A stretch of DNA of 64,000 nt from Pseudomonadota bacterium. Its GTDB lineage: Bacteria > Pseudomonadota > Alphaproteobacteria > Rhodospirillales > Magnetospirillaceae. The position numbers and the translations under genes are program-made. The notes under the pieces were generated by a model that had not been told where the DNA came from, made no database searches, and saw only the letters and a program-made list of their open reading frames with translations. Of the stretch, positions 42,714-51,765 are shown in pieces (the stretch's first letter is position 1; every line of letters begins with the position of its first letter). The stretch lies in assembly GCA_021848545.1 (NCBI GenBank), contig JAJZUL010000007.1, positions 34,606 through 98,605 of the forward strand, written 5' to 3'.

Positions 42714-42728
42714 GCGAACGCCGTTCGC
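42714..42728. promoter_or_regulatory. Dyad GCGAAC-GCC-GTTCGC before the late genes
   Basis: The same palindrome core as at 33274-33288 lies 10 bases before the start at 42739. It may be an operator for a phage DNA-binding protein. Confidence 0.5.
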
Positions 42729-42738
42729 GGGGTGCGGA

Positions 42739-43413
42739 ATGTTGGAAATTTCAGTCCACACCGACATTGTGGCGCTACAACGTCGGCTGGGGCGGTTCAC
42801 AAAACAACTGCCCTTTGCCACGGCGTTGGCCATGACCGCGACGGCGAAAAAGGTGCAGGCGGCTGAGAAGGCCGCGCTATCCACCCTGTTTGATGATCCG
42901 ACGCCGTTCACGTTGAATTCCATCGCGGTTAAGCCGGCGACGAAATCCAGCGGCACGGCGCATGTAGATGTCAGGCCCGTCGCCGCGGCATACCTTGAGC
43001 CATATGAATTCGGCGGACGGCATTACCTGGGCGAAAAGCAGGGATTGCTGGTGCCGAAGGACATCCGGGTTAATCAGTACGGCAATCTTCCGGCTCGTGC
43101 GATCAGCCGGTTGAAGGCTCAGCCGGACATTTTTATCGGTCCCGTCAAGTTTCGTTCTGGAATCACCATCAATGGTGTGTGGAGGAGACCAAAATACGGG
43201 GTTCGGCGTGATGGAACGCGCGGGACGAAGGGAAACACTCAGCGCAGCATAAACGGTGTACGCACCGGACTGCAGCTTTTGATCCGGTTCGAAGATCCGC
43301 TGCCCGTTCAAAAGAGCTGGCGATATCGCGCCCGTGCCAAAATCGTGATCTCTGCCGTTGCGCCCAAGGAACTGCGGGCGGCGATTGATCGGGCTCTCCG
43401 GACAGCCAAATAG
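42739..43413 (+). CDS. Minor tail protein Z-like / virion morphogenesis protein
   Basis: The 224-residue product starts MLEISVHTDIVALQRRLGRF and has ALAMTATAKKVQAAEKAAL and a basic middle with VWRRPKYGVRRDGTRG. The pattern recalls phage minor tail (gpZ-like) or tail-completion proteins. Its place ahead of terminase is unusual for that role, so the function is tentative. Confidence 0.55.
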   Translation: MLEISVHTDIVALQRRLGRFTKQLPFATALAMTATAKKVQAAEKAALSTLFDDPTPFTLNSIAVKPATKSSGTAHVDVRPVAAAYLEPYEFGGRHYLGEKQGLLVPKDIRVNQYGNLPARAISRLKAQPDIFIGPVKFRSGITINGVWRRPKYGVRRDGTRGTKGNTQRSINGVRTGLQLLIRFEDPLPVQKSWRYRARAKIVISAVAPKELRAAIDRALRTAK

Positions 43414-43442
43414 CTTGGAGGGTCCTTCCTGGACCCTCCAAG
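43414..43442 (+). terminator. 12-bp stem-loop after the first late gene
   Basis: CTTGGAGGGTCC pairs with GGACCCTCCAAG around TTCCT, directly after the stop. There is no T run; it may be a weak terminator or processing site before the packaging genes. Confidence 0.5.
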
Positions 43443-43496
43443 CACGCGGGTATTGCGCGCCGCGGGGTTTCTCTAGTTTTGCCGGGTTGTCAGTAA

Positions 43497-43532
43497 GTTG
43501 CCACGGTTGCCGTGGTTGCCGGTGGGGTTGCC
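43497..43532 (+). repeat. Four phased GTTGCC repeats before the terminase small subunit
   Basis: GTTGCC occurs at 43497, 43506, 43515 and 43527 (spacing 9, 9 and 12), ending at the gene start. Small-subunit terminases bind repeated sites near their own gene, so this could be part of a packaging signal. This is inference only. Confidence 0.45.
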
Positions 43533-44102
43533 ATGGACGTTGCCGATGTCATGGGGCCGCGCGATTTCTCGAAGCTCCTGCAGGACCGGTATGGCCTGCG
43601 CATGAGCCATCAAGCGATCAGCAAGGCCCCGTATCTGCCGCGCACGCAGGCCGGCCGAATCCTGGTGCAGGACGCGCTGGTGACGCTGGAGGCGCGCGGA
43701 AGGATTTCGCTGGACGGCACCAGCCGTCCGCCACCCGAAGTCGCGGCGCCCGAGGCCGAACGCGGGAGGCCGAAGACGGGCGGCAACGCCTATTACGAGG
43801 AACTGACCCTTACCGAGAAGGTCAAGCGCCGCAAGCTGGAGATGGAGCTGGCGGAAAAGGAAGGCCGGCTTCTGCGGGTCGAGGACGTTACCGAGGCGAT
43901 GGTGGCCGGCGCCCGGAAGATCGGAGAGAGGCTGGAGCAGGTGACGGGGCTCGCCGACGACATCGTCGTCGTTGCCCAGCGCAGCGGTGCTCAGGGGGTA
44001 AGAGAGCTTCTGCGGCGTCAAGTGCGCGATCTGCGCCAGTCTCTGGCCGAATCCCTGACGCTGGCGGCTGCCGAGGAGCAATCGGAGGATGAACAGGGGT
44101 AA
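43533..44102 (+). CDS. Terminase small subunit
   Basis: The 189-residue product has an N-terminal DNA-binding part (MGPRDFSKLLQDRYGLRMSHQAISK), a coiled-coil middle (TEKVKRRKLEMELAEKEGRLL) and an acidic tail, the layout of Nu1-like small subunits. It overlaps the large subunit by 14 bases. Confidence 0.75.
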   Translation: MDVADVMGPRDFSKLLQDRYGLRMSHQAISKAPYLPRTQAGRILVQDALVTLEARGRISLDGTSRPPPEVAAPEAERGRPKTGGNAYYEELTLTEKVKRRKLEMELAEKEGRLLRVEDVTEAMVAGARKIGERLEQVTGLADDIVVVAQRSGAQGVRELLRRQVRDLRQSLAESLTLAAAEEQSEDEQG

Positions 44103-46011
44103 GGCCTTCTTCGCCGTCCTGCGGGCCCTGGCGTTGGGAATCGCGCCGCTCCGGTCCGTGCTGCCCTCGGTCTGGGGTGCTGAAAACCTGGTGGTGCCGG
44201 ACGGTCCATGGGCGGGCACGCTGTGGGATCCCAGCCGCACACCGTATCTGCCGGAAATCGTGGATCATTTGGCCGCCGATTCGGCCGTCAACCTGGTGAC
44301 GGTTAGAAAGAGCGCCCAGACCGGGTTTACGATGATCGGTCAAGTGTGGTTGGGGTACGTCGTCGACGTCGCGCCGGCCAAGACCATGGTGGTGATGCCG
44401 ACGATCGCCGTCGCACGGGACTTCAATCGGGAGAAGCTGTCGCCGACCATCGAGGCCACCACGGCCTTGAAGAGGAAAGTACGCCGCCAGGTCGCTCGCA
44501 GTTCCGACGGCTCGACCGCGTTGAGCAAGCGCTTCTCGGGAGGGTCGATTACGCTGACGGGAGCCAACAGCGCCGCCGATCTGCGATCGAAAACGGTTCG
44601 GAATGCCTTCGGTGACGAAATCGAAGAATGGCCGATCGATCTGGACGGCCAGGGCGATCCGCTGGCGATGCTGGAAGCTCGCCAGATGTCGTTCCTGGCG
44701 GAAGGGACGTGGAAGCGGCTGCTAGGGTCGACGCCCGGCGTCAAAGGCGGCCGATCGGATGGCCTGTTCGAGGACGGCGACCAGAGGTATTGGCATGTGC
44801 CGTGTCCCCATTGCGGGGAATATCAACGGCTGACGTTTTTCCCTGACGCCGATGGTCTGGGCGGCCTGCGCTTCGATCAGACGTGGCCGCATAACGCCTG
44901 GTACGGATGCCGACATTGCGGCGGCGTGATCGAACATTCGCACAAGGCCGAGATGGTCAAGGCGGGCCGATGGGTGGCGGAGGTTGAAGAGCCCGGGCGC
45001 CATCCGTCCTATCACATCGATACTCTGCATTCCCTGCTGGTCACCTGGAATGACATCGCGGCGAAGTTTCTGGCATCGAAAGACGATCCCAGCAAGCTCA
45101 AGGCGTTCTGGAACCTTTGGCTGGGTCTGCCGTGGGAAGAACGGGGCGAAGCGCCGGAATGGGCCCGGTTGTTCGGTCGCAGGGAAGGTTACTCCTTCGG
45201 ATCGGTCCCGCTGGGAGGGCTGGTCATCACCGCCGCGGCCGATATCCAACGCGACGGCATCTATTATGAAGTCGTGGCCTGGGGCGACGGCTTGACGTCC
45301 TGGACGATCGACGCCGGCTTTCTTGAGGGAGAAACGGCGGACGAAGCCGGTAAGGTCTGGGGCGACCTGGGCGCGGTTTACGAGCGGAAATATCGCGACG
45401 GACAGGGACACCTGTTCGGCATCGATGCGTTCGCCGTGGATGCCGGCTATCAGTCGTCGCAGGTTTACGATTGGACGCGCCGCCGCCCGTTGGCCCGTGC
45501 GGTCAAGGGTCTGCCGGGGTGGTATACGCCCATCATCGGGTCACCGTCGAAAGTCGACGTCAGCCTGCGTGGCAGGAAGCTGCGCGGCGGCGCGCGTCTT
45601 TGGCCAGTCGGTACGTGGACGCTGAAGGCCATTCTTTACGCCAATCTCCGCAAGGAGGGGCGCAGGGATGGCGCGGAGATGGACCCTCCCGGGTACTGCC
45701 ATTTCGGCGAGGATCTGGATGAGCGGTATTTTCAGCAGTTGACCGCGGAATTCCTGAAGGATCGGGAGGTCAAGGGCAGGGTCATACGGGAGTGGGTCGC
45801 CAGCGGCGCCAATCATTTCCATGACTGCCGAGTCTACAACATGGCGATGGCCGAGCATTTGGGCCTCGGTCGATTGGGGCCTGAGCAATGGGCGGCTTTG
45901 AGGGCCCAACGACAGGCCCACGCGGTTCCGGCCGACCTGGTCGATCGGGCGCAGGCCGTGGTTGCCGAGAGCGCGGCGTCCTCTCCCCGCAAGAAACGCC
46001 GCCTGGCGTAG
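44089..46011 (+). CDS. Terminase large subunit (GpA family)
   Basis: The 640-residue product has the GpA-type ATPase start (VTVRKSAQTGFTMIG), GANSAADLRSKTVRNAFGDEIEEW, a zinc-binding set (CPHCGEYQ, CRHCGG) and a C-terminal nuclease with FAVDAGYQSSQVYDW. It cuts and packages DNA into the procapsid. Confidence 0.93.
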   Translation: MNRGKAFFAVLRALALGIAPLRSVLPSVWGAENLVVPDGPWAGTLWDPSRTPYLPEIVDHLAADSAVNLVTVRKSAQTGFTMIGQVWLGYVVDVAPAKTMVVMPTIAVARDFNREKLSPTIEATTALKRKVRRQVARSSDGSTALSKRFSGGSITLTGANSAADLRSKTVRNAFGDEIEEWPIDLDGQGDPLAMLEARQMSFLAEGTWKRLLGSTPGVKGGRSDGLFEDGDQRYWHVPCPHCGEYQRLTFFPDADGLGGLRFDQTWPHNAWYGCRHCGGVIEHSHKAEMVKAGRWVAEVEEPGRHPSYHIDTLHSLLVTWNDIAAKFLASKDDPSKLKAFWNLWLGLPWEERGEAPEWARLFGRREGYSFGSVPLGGLVITAAADIQRDGIYYEVVAWGDGLTSWTIDAGFLEGETADEAGKVWGDLGAVYERKYRDGQGHLFGIDAFAVDAGYQSSQVYDWTRRRPLARAVKGLPGWYTPIIGSPSKVDVSLRGRKLRGGARLWPVGTWTLKAILYANLRKEGRRDGAEMDPPGYCHFGEDLDERYFQQLTAEFLKDREVKGRVIREWVASGANHFHDCRVYNMAMAEHLGLGRLGPEQWAALRAQRQAHAVPADLVDRAQAVVAESAASSPRKKRRLA

Positions 46012-46021
46012 GAGCGTATCC

Positions 46022-46285
46022 ATGTACAACCCGACGACCAGCATTTTGGCGGGGCGTCCCACCGCGCAGCTGCAGGCCGATCTGGCGGCGGCCCAGCAGG
46101 CCTATATCGACCTGACCACCGGCGCCAAAGGGGTGTCGTTTTCCTATACCCAGGGGGACGGCGCCAAGTCCGTCACCTATACGCCTGCGAACCTGCCGTC
46201 GCTGGTGGCTCTGATCAAGCAGCTGCAGGCGCAGCTGGGTATCGTCACGCGGCCTCGCCGCCCCGTCCGGTTCTGGTACCGCTGA
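46022..46285 (+). CDS. Head-tail joining protein gpW-like
   Basis: The 87-residue product (MYNPTTSILAGRPTAQLQADLAAAQQAYIDLTTG, ending RPRRPVRFWYR) has gpW-like length and position between terminase and portal. The stop overlaps the portal start. Confidence 0.75.
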   Translation: MYNPTTSILAGRPTAQLQADLAAAQQAYIDLTTGAKGVSFSYTQGDGAKSVTYTPANLPSLVALIKQLQAQLGIVTRPRRPVRFWYR

Positions 46286-47919
46286 TGACCACCGTGAAAA
46301 TCCTGGCGCCAGACGGCCGTCCGTTTCCTCCCGCGCGCCGCCGTGGCGCGCTGGCGCTTCAGGGGGGCGGCGGTGTTCCCTATGATGCCGCCGACGTCTA
46401 TGGCGAGCACATGGCCGCTTGGCGACCCTTTCTGTGGTCGCCCGATGGCGAACTCAATATGTTCCGCGACCGCATCGTGTCGCGGGTCCGCGATCTGGTC
46501 CGCAACGATGGCTGGGCATCCGGGACGGTCACCCGTATCCTGGACAATGCCATCGGGGGCACCTTTCGGCCGCTGTCGAAGCCTGACTACCGGGCCCTCC
46601 GACATATGACCGGCAATGCCGCCTTTGACGCGAGCTGGGCGGACGAATTCAGCAAGGCTTTAAACGGGCGCTGGCGCACCTGGTCGAACGATCCCGGGCG
46701 CTATTGCGACGCGCAGCGCCACCTGACGCTGCAGCAGATGATGCGGCTGGCCTTCCGCCACAAAATCGTGGATGGGGATGCGCTGGCCATTCTGCACTGG
46801 TTGCCGGGTCGCATCGGTCCCGGCCGCGCCAGATACGCGACGACCGTGCAGCTGATCGATCCGGACCGCCTTTCCAACCCTCAGGTCCAGTTCGATAGTC
46901 AGACCATGCGAGGGGGTGTCGAGGTTGACGATTTTGGGGCTGCGACCGGCTACTGGATTCGCCGCGCGCATCGTGGAGATTGGTTCAGCGCCGGCGCCAG
47001 CGTTCATTGGGATTTGATTCCCCGTGAAACGGGGTGGGGTCGCGCGATCGTCGTCCACGATTTCGAGGCCGAACGCGCGGGTCAGCATCGCGGCGGCGCG
47101 GGTGTCCTGACACCGGTCATTCAGCGGCTGAAGATGCTGGTCAAGTATGACGGTACCGAGCTGGATGCTGCGATCGTCAACGCGATTTTCGGAGCCTATA
47201 TCGAAAGCCCGTTCGATACCGAGCTTGTCGAAAGTGCGCTGGGGACATCCACCGGGCTGGAATCATATCAAGATCAGCGCGCCTCTTTTCACGACGAACG
47301 CCGCTTGATGCTTGGTGGCGTCCGGATGCCCACCCTTTTCCCGGGTGAAAAAATCACGTCCGTCGCGGCCGCCCGGCCGACCAGCAATTTCCGCGATTTC
47401 GAGGCCGCGGTATTGAGGAACGTGGCGTCGGGGGCCGGCGTGTCCGCCCAGCAGGTGAGCAACGATTGGTCGGATGTGAATTACAGCAGCGCCCGGGCGG
47501 CGCTGCTGGAAGCATGGAAGACCCTGTCGCGCCGCCGCGCCGATTTCGGTTCCGGGTTCGGTCAACCGATCTTCGATGCGTTCGCTGAAGAGTGCTTCGC
47601 CCTCGGTCAGCTACCGCTGCCGGCCGGCGCACCCGACTATATCGAGGCGCGGGCGGAGTACGGACGCGCTCGATGGCTGGGGCCTGGTCGCGGCTGGGTC
47701 GATCCGGTGGCGGAAAAGCAAGGCGCCGTTCTGGGAATGGACGCCGGCCTTTCCACGCTGGAATCCGAGGTGGCCGAGAATGTCGGCGAGGATTGGGAAG
47801 AGATCCTCGAACAGCGAAAAATCGAGCTGGAGCGGTTCAGGGAATTGGGGCTGCCCGTTCCCAGTTGGGCCGGAATGCAGCCCGTCCAAACCGCAATTCA
47901 GAAGCCGGAGGCGCAGTGA
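46285..47919 (+). CDS. Portal protein (lambda gpB family)
   Basis: The 544-residue product has AAWRPFLWSPDGELNMFRDRIVSRVRDLVRNDGW and the ISAQQVSNDWSDVNYSSARAALLE-type core (here VSAQQVSNDWSDVNYSS) of the lambda portal family. It forms the dodecameric DNA channel. Confidence 0.93.
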   Translation: MTTVKILAPDGRPFPPARRRGALALQGGGGVPYDAADVYGEHMAAWRPFLWSPDGELNMFRDRIVSRVRDLVRNDGWASGTVTRILDNAIGGTFRPLSKPDYRALRHMTGNAAFDASWADEFSKALNGRWRTWSNDPGRYCDAQRHLTLQQMMRLAFRHKIVDGDALAILHWLPGRIGPGRARYATTVQLIDPDRLSNPQVQFDSQTMRGGVEVDDFGAATGYWIRRAHRGDWFSAGASVHWDLIPRETGWGRAIVVHDFEAERAGQHRGGAGVLTPVIQRLKMLVKYDGTELDAAIVNAIFGAYIESPFDTELVESALGTSTGLESYQDQRASFHDERRLMLGGVRMPTLFPGEKITSVAAARPTSNFRDFEAAVLRNVASGAGVSAQQVSNDWSDVNYSSARAALLEAWKTLSRRRADFGSGFGQPIFDAFAEECFALGQLPLPAGAPDYIEARAEYGRARWLGPGRGWVDPVAEKQGAVLGMDAGLSTLESEVAENVGEDWEEILEQRKIELERFRELGLPVPSWAGMQPVQTAIQKPEAQ

Positions 47920-48704
47920 TGACGCGGCCCTTTTCCCGAATGCTGCTGAATCGGCCGCTGGCGCTCCATCTGGACTATGCGGCCGCTCTAGCTGCCGCCT
48001 GGTCCGAGGATCCAGGGACACGGGATACCGATCGCGGGTTCGGCCTGATCAATGGGATCGCTGTCATACCGGTTCGCGGGATGCTGCTGCCGGGCGACTT
48101 CGCCTGGGGTGACTGGGCCACCGGATACGATCACATCCGCCGCGGAATGGCGGCCGCAGTGGCGGCGACGGACGTTCGCGGTATCGCTCTGGACATCAAC
48201 AGTCCCGGCGGTACGGTCAGCGGTCTGTTCGATCTGGCCGACGCCATTCACGCCGCGCGCGGGCCCAAGCCGATTCACGCGATATTAGGCGACAGCGCCT
48301 ATTCGGCCGCCTATGCGATCGCATCGGCGGCCGACAAGGTGACGGTTCCCAGGACGGGGGGCACCGGGTCGATCGGCGTGATCTGGATGCACGTCGATGA
48401 ATCCCAGGCGCTGGAACAGGGCGGCTGGGCGGTGACGATCTTGACCCACGGGGCGCAGAAAGCCGATGGCGCACCGCAAAAGCCGCTCTCGGATGGCGCC
48501 AGGACCAGAATTCAGTCGGATATCGACGCCATGGGCGAGTTGTTCGTGAAAACGGTCGCTCGCAATCGAAACCTGGACGCGGCTTCGGTGCGGGCCATGG
48601 AAGCCGGCACGTTTCTGGGCGATCGCGGCGTCCGCGCCGGCTTGGCCGATGCCGTAAGGGCGCCGGACGAGGCATTTCGAGATTTGACCGCGGCCAGCGG
48701 CTGA
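47919..48704 (+). CDS. S49-family capsid assembly protease
   Basis: The 261-residue product has a ClpP/SppA-like fold: INSPGGTVSGLFDLAD, the serine in GDSAYSAAYAIAS and a candidate lysine in MGELFVKTVARN. It matures the prohead, like lambda gpC. It overlaps the portal by 1 base. Confidence 0.9.
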   Translation: MTRPFSRMLLNRPLALHLDYAAALAAAWSEDPGTRDTDRGFGLINGIAVIPVRGMLLPGDFAWGDWATGYDHIRRGMAAAVAATDVRGIALDINSPGGTVSGLFDLADAIHAARGPKPIHAILGDSAYSAAYAIASAADKVTVPRTGGTGSIGVIWMHVDESQALEQGGWAVTILTHGAQKADGAPQKPLSDGARTRIQSDIDAMGELFVKTVARNRNLDAASVRAMEAGTFLGDRGVRAGLADAVRAPDEAFRDLTAASG

Positions 48705-48729
48705 TTTTTCCAATCGAAAGGACGAGACC

Positions 48730-49338
48730 ATGAAGACGCGTTCCTCGCCGGGACCGGTCACCACGTTTGCCCATCTCCTGGGGTTGGGCGGCGGTGCGAA
48801 ACGGGCCGCTGACGACGATACCGACAAGAAAACCGCCGAAGACGATGAGGAGACCGAGTCGGGCGCCGAAGACGACGGCGAAGACGACGACGACGGCGAA
48901 GACGACGACGAGGGCGGCGACGACGATCAGAAGGACGATAAGCCCAAGGAAAAGGGGCGAAAGAAGGCCAAGAAAAGGGCCGAAGACGAGGCCGGATCGG
49001 AAGATGACGGCGATGACGATGATGGCGAAGAAGCGGTGCGTCGGTCCGAGCGGGCGCGGTGCGGCCGGATCATCGCCGCCGGCATAAAGGCCGGCTGCGT
49101 CGAGCAGGCCGGAATTCTCGCCTTCGACAGCGACATGCCTTCCAAGCAGGCGGTCGCCGTGTTGCGGGCAGGCATCGCCGCCGCCGGTTCGGCGCAGGGG
49201 GGGTTGTATGGCGCCATGGCCGCCGCGCGGATCCCCAATCCGGGTTCCGGCGCGCCGGCGGCCGGCGACCCGTCCGATCCCAAGGCGATCGCGGCCCGCA
49301 TCATCGAGGCCGGCAAGCGCCGGCGCGGCGAAGCGTGA
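48730..49338 (+). CDS. Possible scaffold protein with acidic low-complexity region
   Basis: The 202-residue product has a long Asp/Glu block (about 27-75), a Lys-rich stretch (KPKEKGRKKAKKRAED) and a helical C-terminus. It sits where lambda carries the scaffold Nu3, between protease and decoration protein. A scaffold role is inferred from position only. Confidence 0.65.
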   Translation: MKTRSSPGPVTTFAHLLGLGGGAKRAADDDTDKKTAEDDEETESGAEDDGEDDDDGEDDDEGGDDDQKDDKPKEKGRKKAKKRAEDEAGSEDDGDDDDGEEAVRRSERARCGRIIAAGIKAGCVEQAGILAFDSDMPSKQAVAVLRAGIAAAGSAQGGLYGAMAAARIPNPGSGAPAAGDPSDPKAIAARIIEAGKRRRGEA

Positions 49339-49373
49339 CGCGTCGTTAACTTCTATCCGAACGAGGTGCCGAT

Positions 49374-50048
49374 ATGGCCTTGACCGTCAATCAAATCGGC
49401 GACAATCCCCAGCAGCCCGGGATTTTCGCTGAAACCTATATTCCGGATCAGCTGATCGCCGGCAATCTGAAGCTGGTGACTCAGCCCATCACCCTGGCGT
49501 CCGGGACGCTGGCGCGCGGGTCCGTCCTGGGGAAGGTGACCGAAGGGGCCGTTACGGTGGGCGCCGGCACCAACACCGGCAACGGAACCGTGGGATCGGT
49601 GGCCCGCGGCGTGAACGCCAAGCTGGGTGCCTATACGCTGACCGCGACCTCCGCCACGACCTTCACCGTCACCGACCCGGAAGGCGAATCGCTGCCGGAG
49701 GCGACCGTTGGCACCGCCTATGTCAATCCGGAGATCACCTTCACCATCACGGCCGGCGCGACCGCATTCGCCGCGGGCGACAGCTTCACGCTGACGGTCG
49801 GCGCGGGCAGCGGTGAATACGTGCTGTCGGTGGCCACCGCTACCGACGGGAGCCAGCGGCCGGCGGCGATCCTGGTCGACTACGCCGACGCCAGCGCCGG
49901 CGCGGTGGCGGCCGGCGCCTATGTCATGGGCGAGTTCAACGGGAACTACCTGACCTTTGACGCGTCCTGGACGCTGGCCGCCCTGATCGCCGCGATGCCC
50001 CCCGGCATCTTCGTCAAGACTGCGGTTTCCGCCGCCGATCCCACCTAA
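49374..50048 (+). CDS. Head decoration protein (gpD-like)
   Basis: The 224-residue product has an N-terminal gpD-like fold (PGIFAETYIPDQLIAGNL, GTLARGSVLGKVTEG) with an inserted beta-rich domain (about 60-155) and AAILVDYADASAG. It stabilises the filled capsid. It is larger than lambda gpD (110). Confidence 0.85.
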   Translation: MALTVNQIGDNPQQPGIFAETYIPDQLIAGNLKLVTQPITLASGTLARGSVLGKVTEGAVTVGAGTNTGNGTVGSVARGVNAKLGAYTLTATSATTFTVTDPEGESLPEATVGTAYVNPEITFTITAGATAFAAGDSFTLTVGAGSGEYVLSVATATDGSQRPAAILVDYADASAGAVAAGAYVMGEFNGNYLTFDASWTLAALIAAMPPGIFVKTAVSAADPT

Positions 50049-50078
50049 CTGCCGTTCGACGGCGAAGGAGAGAGTGCC

Positions 50079-51152
50079 ATGGGCCCTCAGAGTCCGCAGT
50101 TTTCTTATGACACGAACGTTCTGATCCAGGTCGTTCCCAACCTCAAGCGCGCGCAGAAGTTCCTACTGTCGCGTTTTTTCCCCAACATCGTCATGTCCGA
50201 TTCCGAGTACGTCTCGATCGACGTCGACGTCGGTATCCGACGCATGTCGCCTTTCGTCTCGCCCCTCGTGGAGGGCAAGCTGGTCGAGCAGCGCCGGTAT
50301 CAGACCGATACGTTCAAGCCGGCGTACATCAAGGACAAGCGCGCCCCGGATCTGCGGAAGCCGGTTCGCCGGATGATCGGCGAGCGGATCGGCGGCGACC
50401 TGACGGGTATCGAGCGCGAGATGGCCAATCTCGAGGCGGAGATGACCGATCAGATCGATATGGTCGATCGGCGCCTGGAGTGGATGGCGTCCCAGGTGAT
50501 GCAGGCCGGGTCGGTTACCATTTCGGGCGACGGGTTCCCCACCGTGGTGGTGGATTTCGGCCGCGATGCGACCATGACGCAGGCACTGACCGGGGGTACC
50601 CAGTGGACCGCCGCCAATATTGCCGCCGGCACCGCATCCCCCCACCAGGATATCGAGGATTGGGCGCACAACATGCTGAAAACCTCGGGCGGCGTGGCGA
50701 CCGACCTGGTCTTCAGTACCACCGCCTGGGCGAATTTCATCCTCGATCCGGTGGTGAAGGAGGCCGTGTGGTTCCCCGGCGGCGGCGGTGGTGGCAACAC
50801 TATCAATGTCGGCGCGCAGATCCAGCGCGGCGCGCAGTACAAGGGCAAGTGGGGTCAGTACGATCTGTGGGTCTACAACGACTGGTATGTCGACGATTCC
50901 ACCAACGTCGAGATGCCGATGCTGCCCGACGGCGCCATGCTGATGTCCGGTCCGGACATGATGGGGACCCAGGCCTTCGGCCAGATCCTCGATCCCGATT
51001 TCAACTACGCTTCACTGCCCTACGCGCCGAAGACGTGGACTGAAAAGGACCCGGCTCAGCGGTTGCTGATGATGCAGTCGGCGCCGATCGTGATCCCAAG
51101 CCGGGTCAACGCCTGCATGTCCGCCACCGTCTGCCCGCCGGTGGTTAGCTGA
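50079..51152 (+). CDS. Major capsid protein (lambda gpE family)
   Basis: The 357-residue product has the gpE family pattern (FFPNIVMSDSEYVSIDVDVGIRRMSPFVSP, PDLRKPVRRMIGE, GQYDLWVYNDWYVDD). It follows the decoration gene as in lambda. Confidence 0.92.
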   Translation: MGPQSPQFSYDTNVLIQVVPNLKRAQKFLLSRFFPNIVMSDSEYVSIDVDVGIRRMSPFVSPLVEGKLVEQRRYQTDTFKPAYIKDKRAPDLRKPVRRMIGERIGGDLTGIEREMANLEAEMTDQIDMVDRRLEWMASQVMQAGSVTISGDGFPTVVVDFGRDATMTQALTGGTQWTAANIAAGTASPHQDIEDWAHNMLKTSGGVATDLVFSTTAWANFILDPVVKEAVWFPGGGGGGNTINVGAQIQRGAQYKGKWGQYDLWVYNDWYVDDSTNVEMPMLPDGAMLMSGPDMMGTQAFGQILDPDFNYASLPYAPKTWTEKDPAQRLLMMQSAPIVIPSRVNACMSATVCPPVVS

Positions 51153-51427
51153 TGGCCGCGGGTAAGGACGGCGCCAGCGGGTTGCCGCTGGGCGCCCAGG
51201 GTGCGACGGCGACCGAAGAGGTCGTCGTCGTGGCGCCCCGTCGCACGGTTCGGGCCGATGGCAAGCGCCATAACCCTGGAAGCGCCATCACCGTATCGGC
51301 GGCCGATGCCGCCTTTCTGCGGCGCGGCGGCTTCGTGGTGTCCTCCGGCGCGCCGCCGCCGCCGGTCGGCAACGGTCCCACCTACGCTCCGGCGACCGGT
51401 CCGATGGTGACCAAGGCCGGCGGCTGA
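51152..51427 (+). CDS. Small head protein, 91 aa
   Basis: The product has a flexible N-terminus and a short fold (DAAFLRRGGFVVSSGAPPPP). It overlaps the capsid stop (TGATG). Its position fits a lambda FI-like accessory, but no sequence family is clear. Confidence 0.6.
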   Translation: MAAGKDGASGLPLGAQGATATEEVVVVAPRRTVRADGKRHNPGSAITVSAADAAFLRRGGFVVSSGAPPPPVGNGPTYAPATGPMVTKAGG

Positions 51428-51428
51428 C

Positions 51429-51764
51429 ATGTCCGGGCCGGTGGATTGGGACGCCGCTGTCCTGGGGCCGGTGATGAGTGTTTTCGCCGAGCCCATCACC
51501 TATACCCCGGCCGCCGGCGCGCCTTTTTCCGCCGCCGGCGTCGTGGACGAGGCCTATCACGCCATCGCCGGCCTGGGGGAGGACGGCGTTGCGCTGACGA
51601 CCGAAATTCCGGTCGTCGGCGTTCAACTGTCGACCTTTCTTCAGGCACCCGTGCAGGGAGACCAGCTTACGGTGGCGCGGACCGGTATCACCTATGCGGT
51701 GAAGGAGGTCCGTTCCGACGGCCACGGCTGGGCAAAGCTGATGTTGACCTACGTGTCGGGGTAA
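51429..51764 (+). CDS. Head-tail attachment protein gpFII-like
   Basis: The 111-residue product (WDAAVLGPVMSVFAEPITYTP, TVARTGITYAVKEVRSDGHGWAKLML) resembles lambda FII, which joins head and tail. Confidence 0.75.
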   Translation: MSGPVDWDAAVLGPVMSVFAEPITYTPAAGAPFSAAGVVDEAYHAIAGLGEDGVALTTEIPVVGVQLSTFLQAPVQGDQLTVARTGITYAVKEVRSDGHGWAKLMLTYVSG

Positions 51765-51765
51765 A

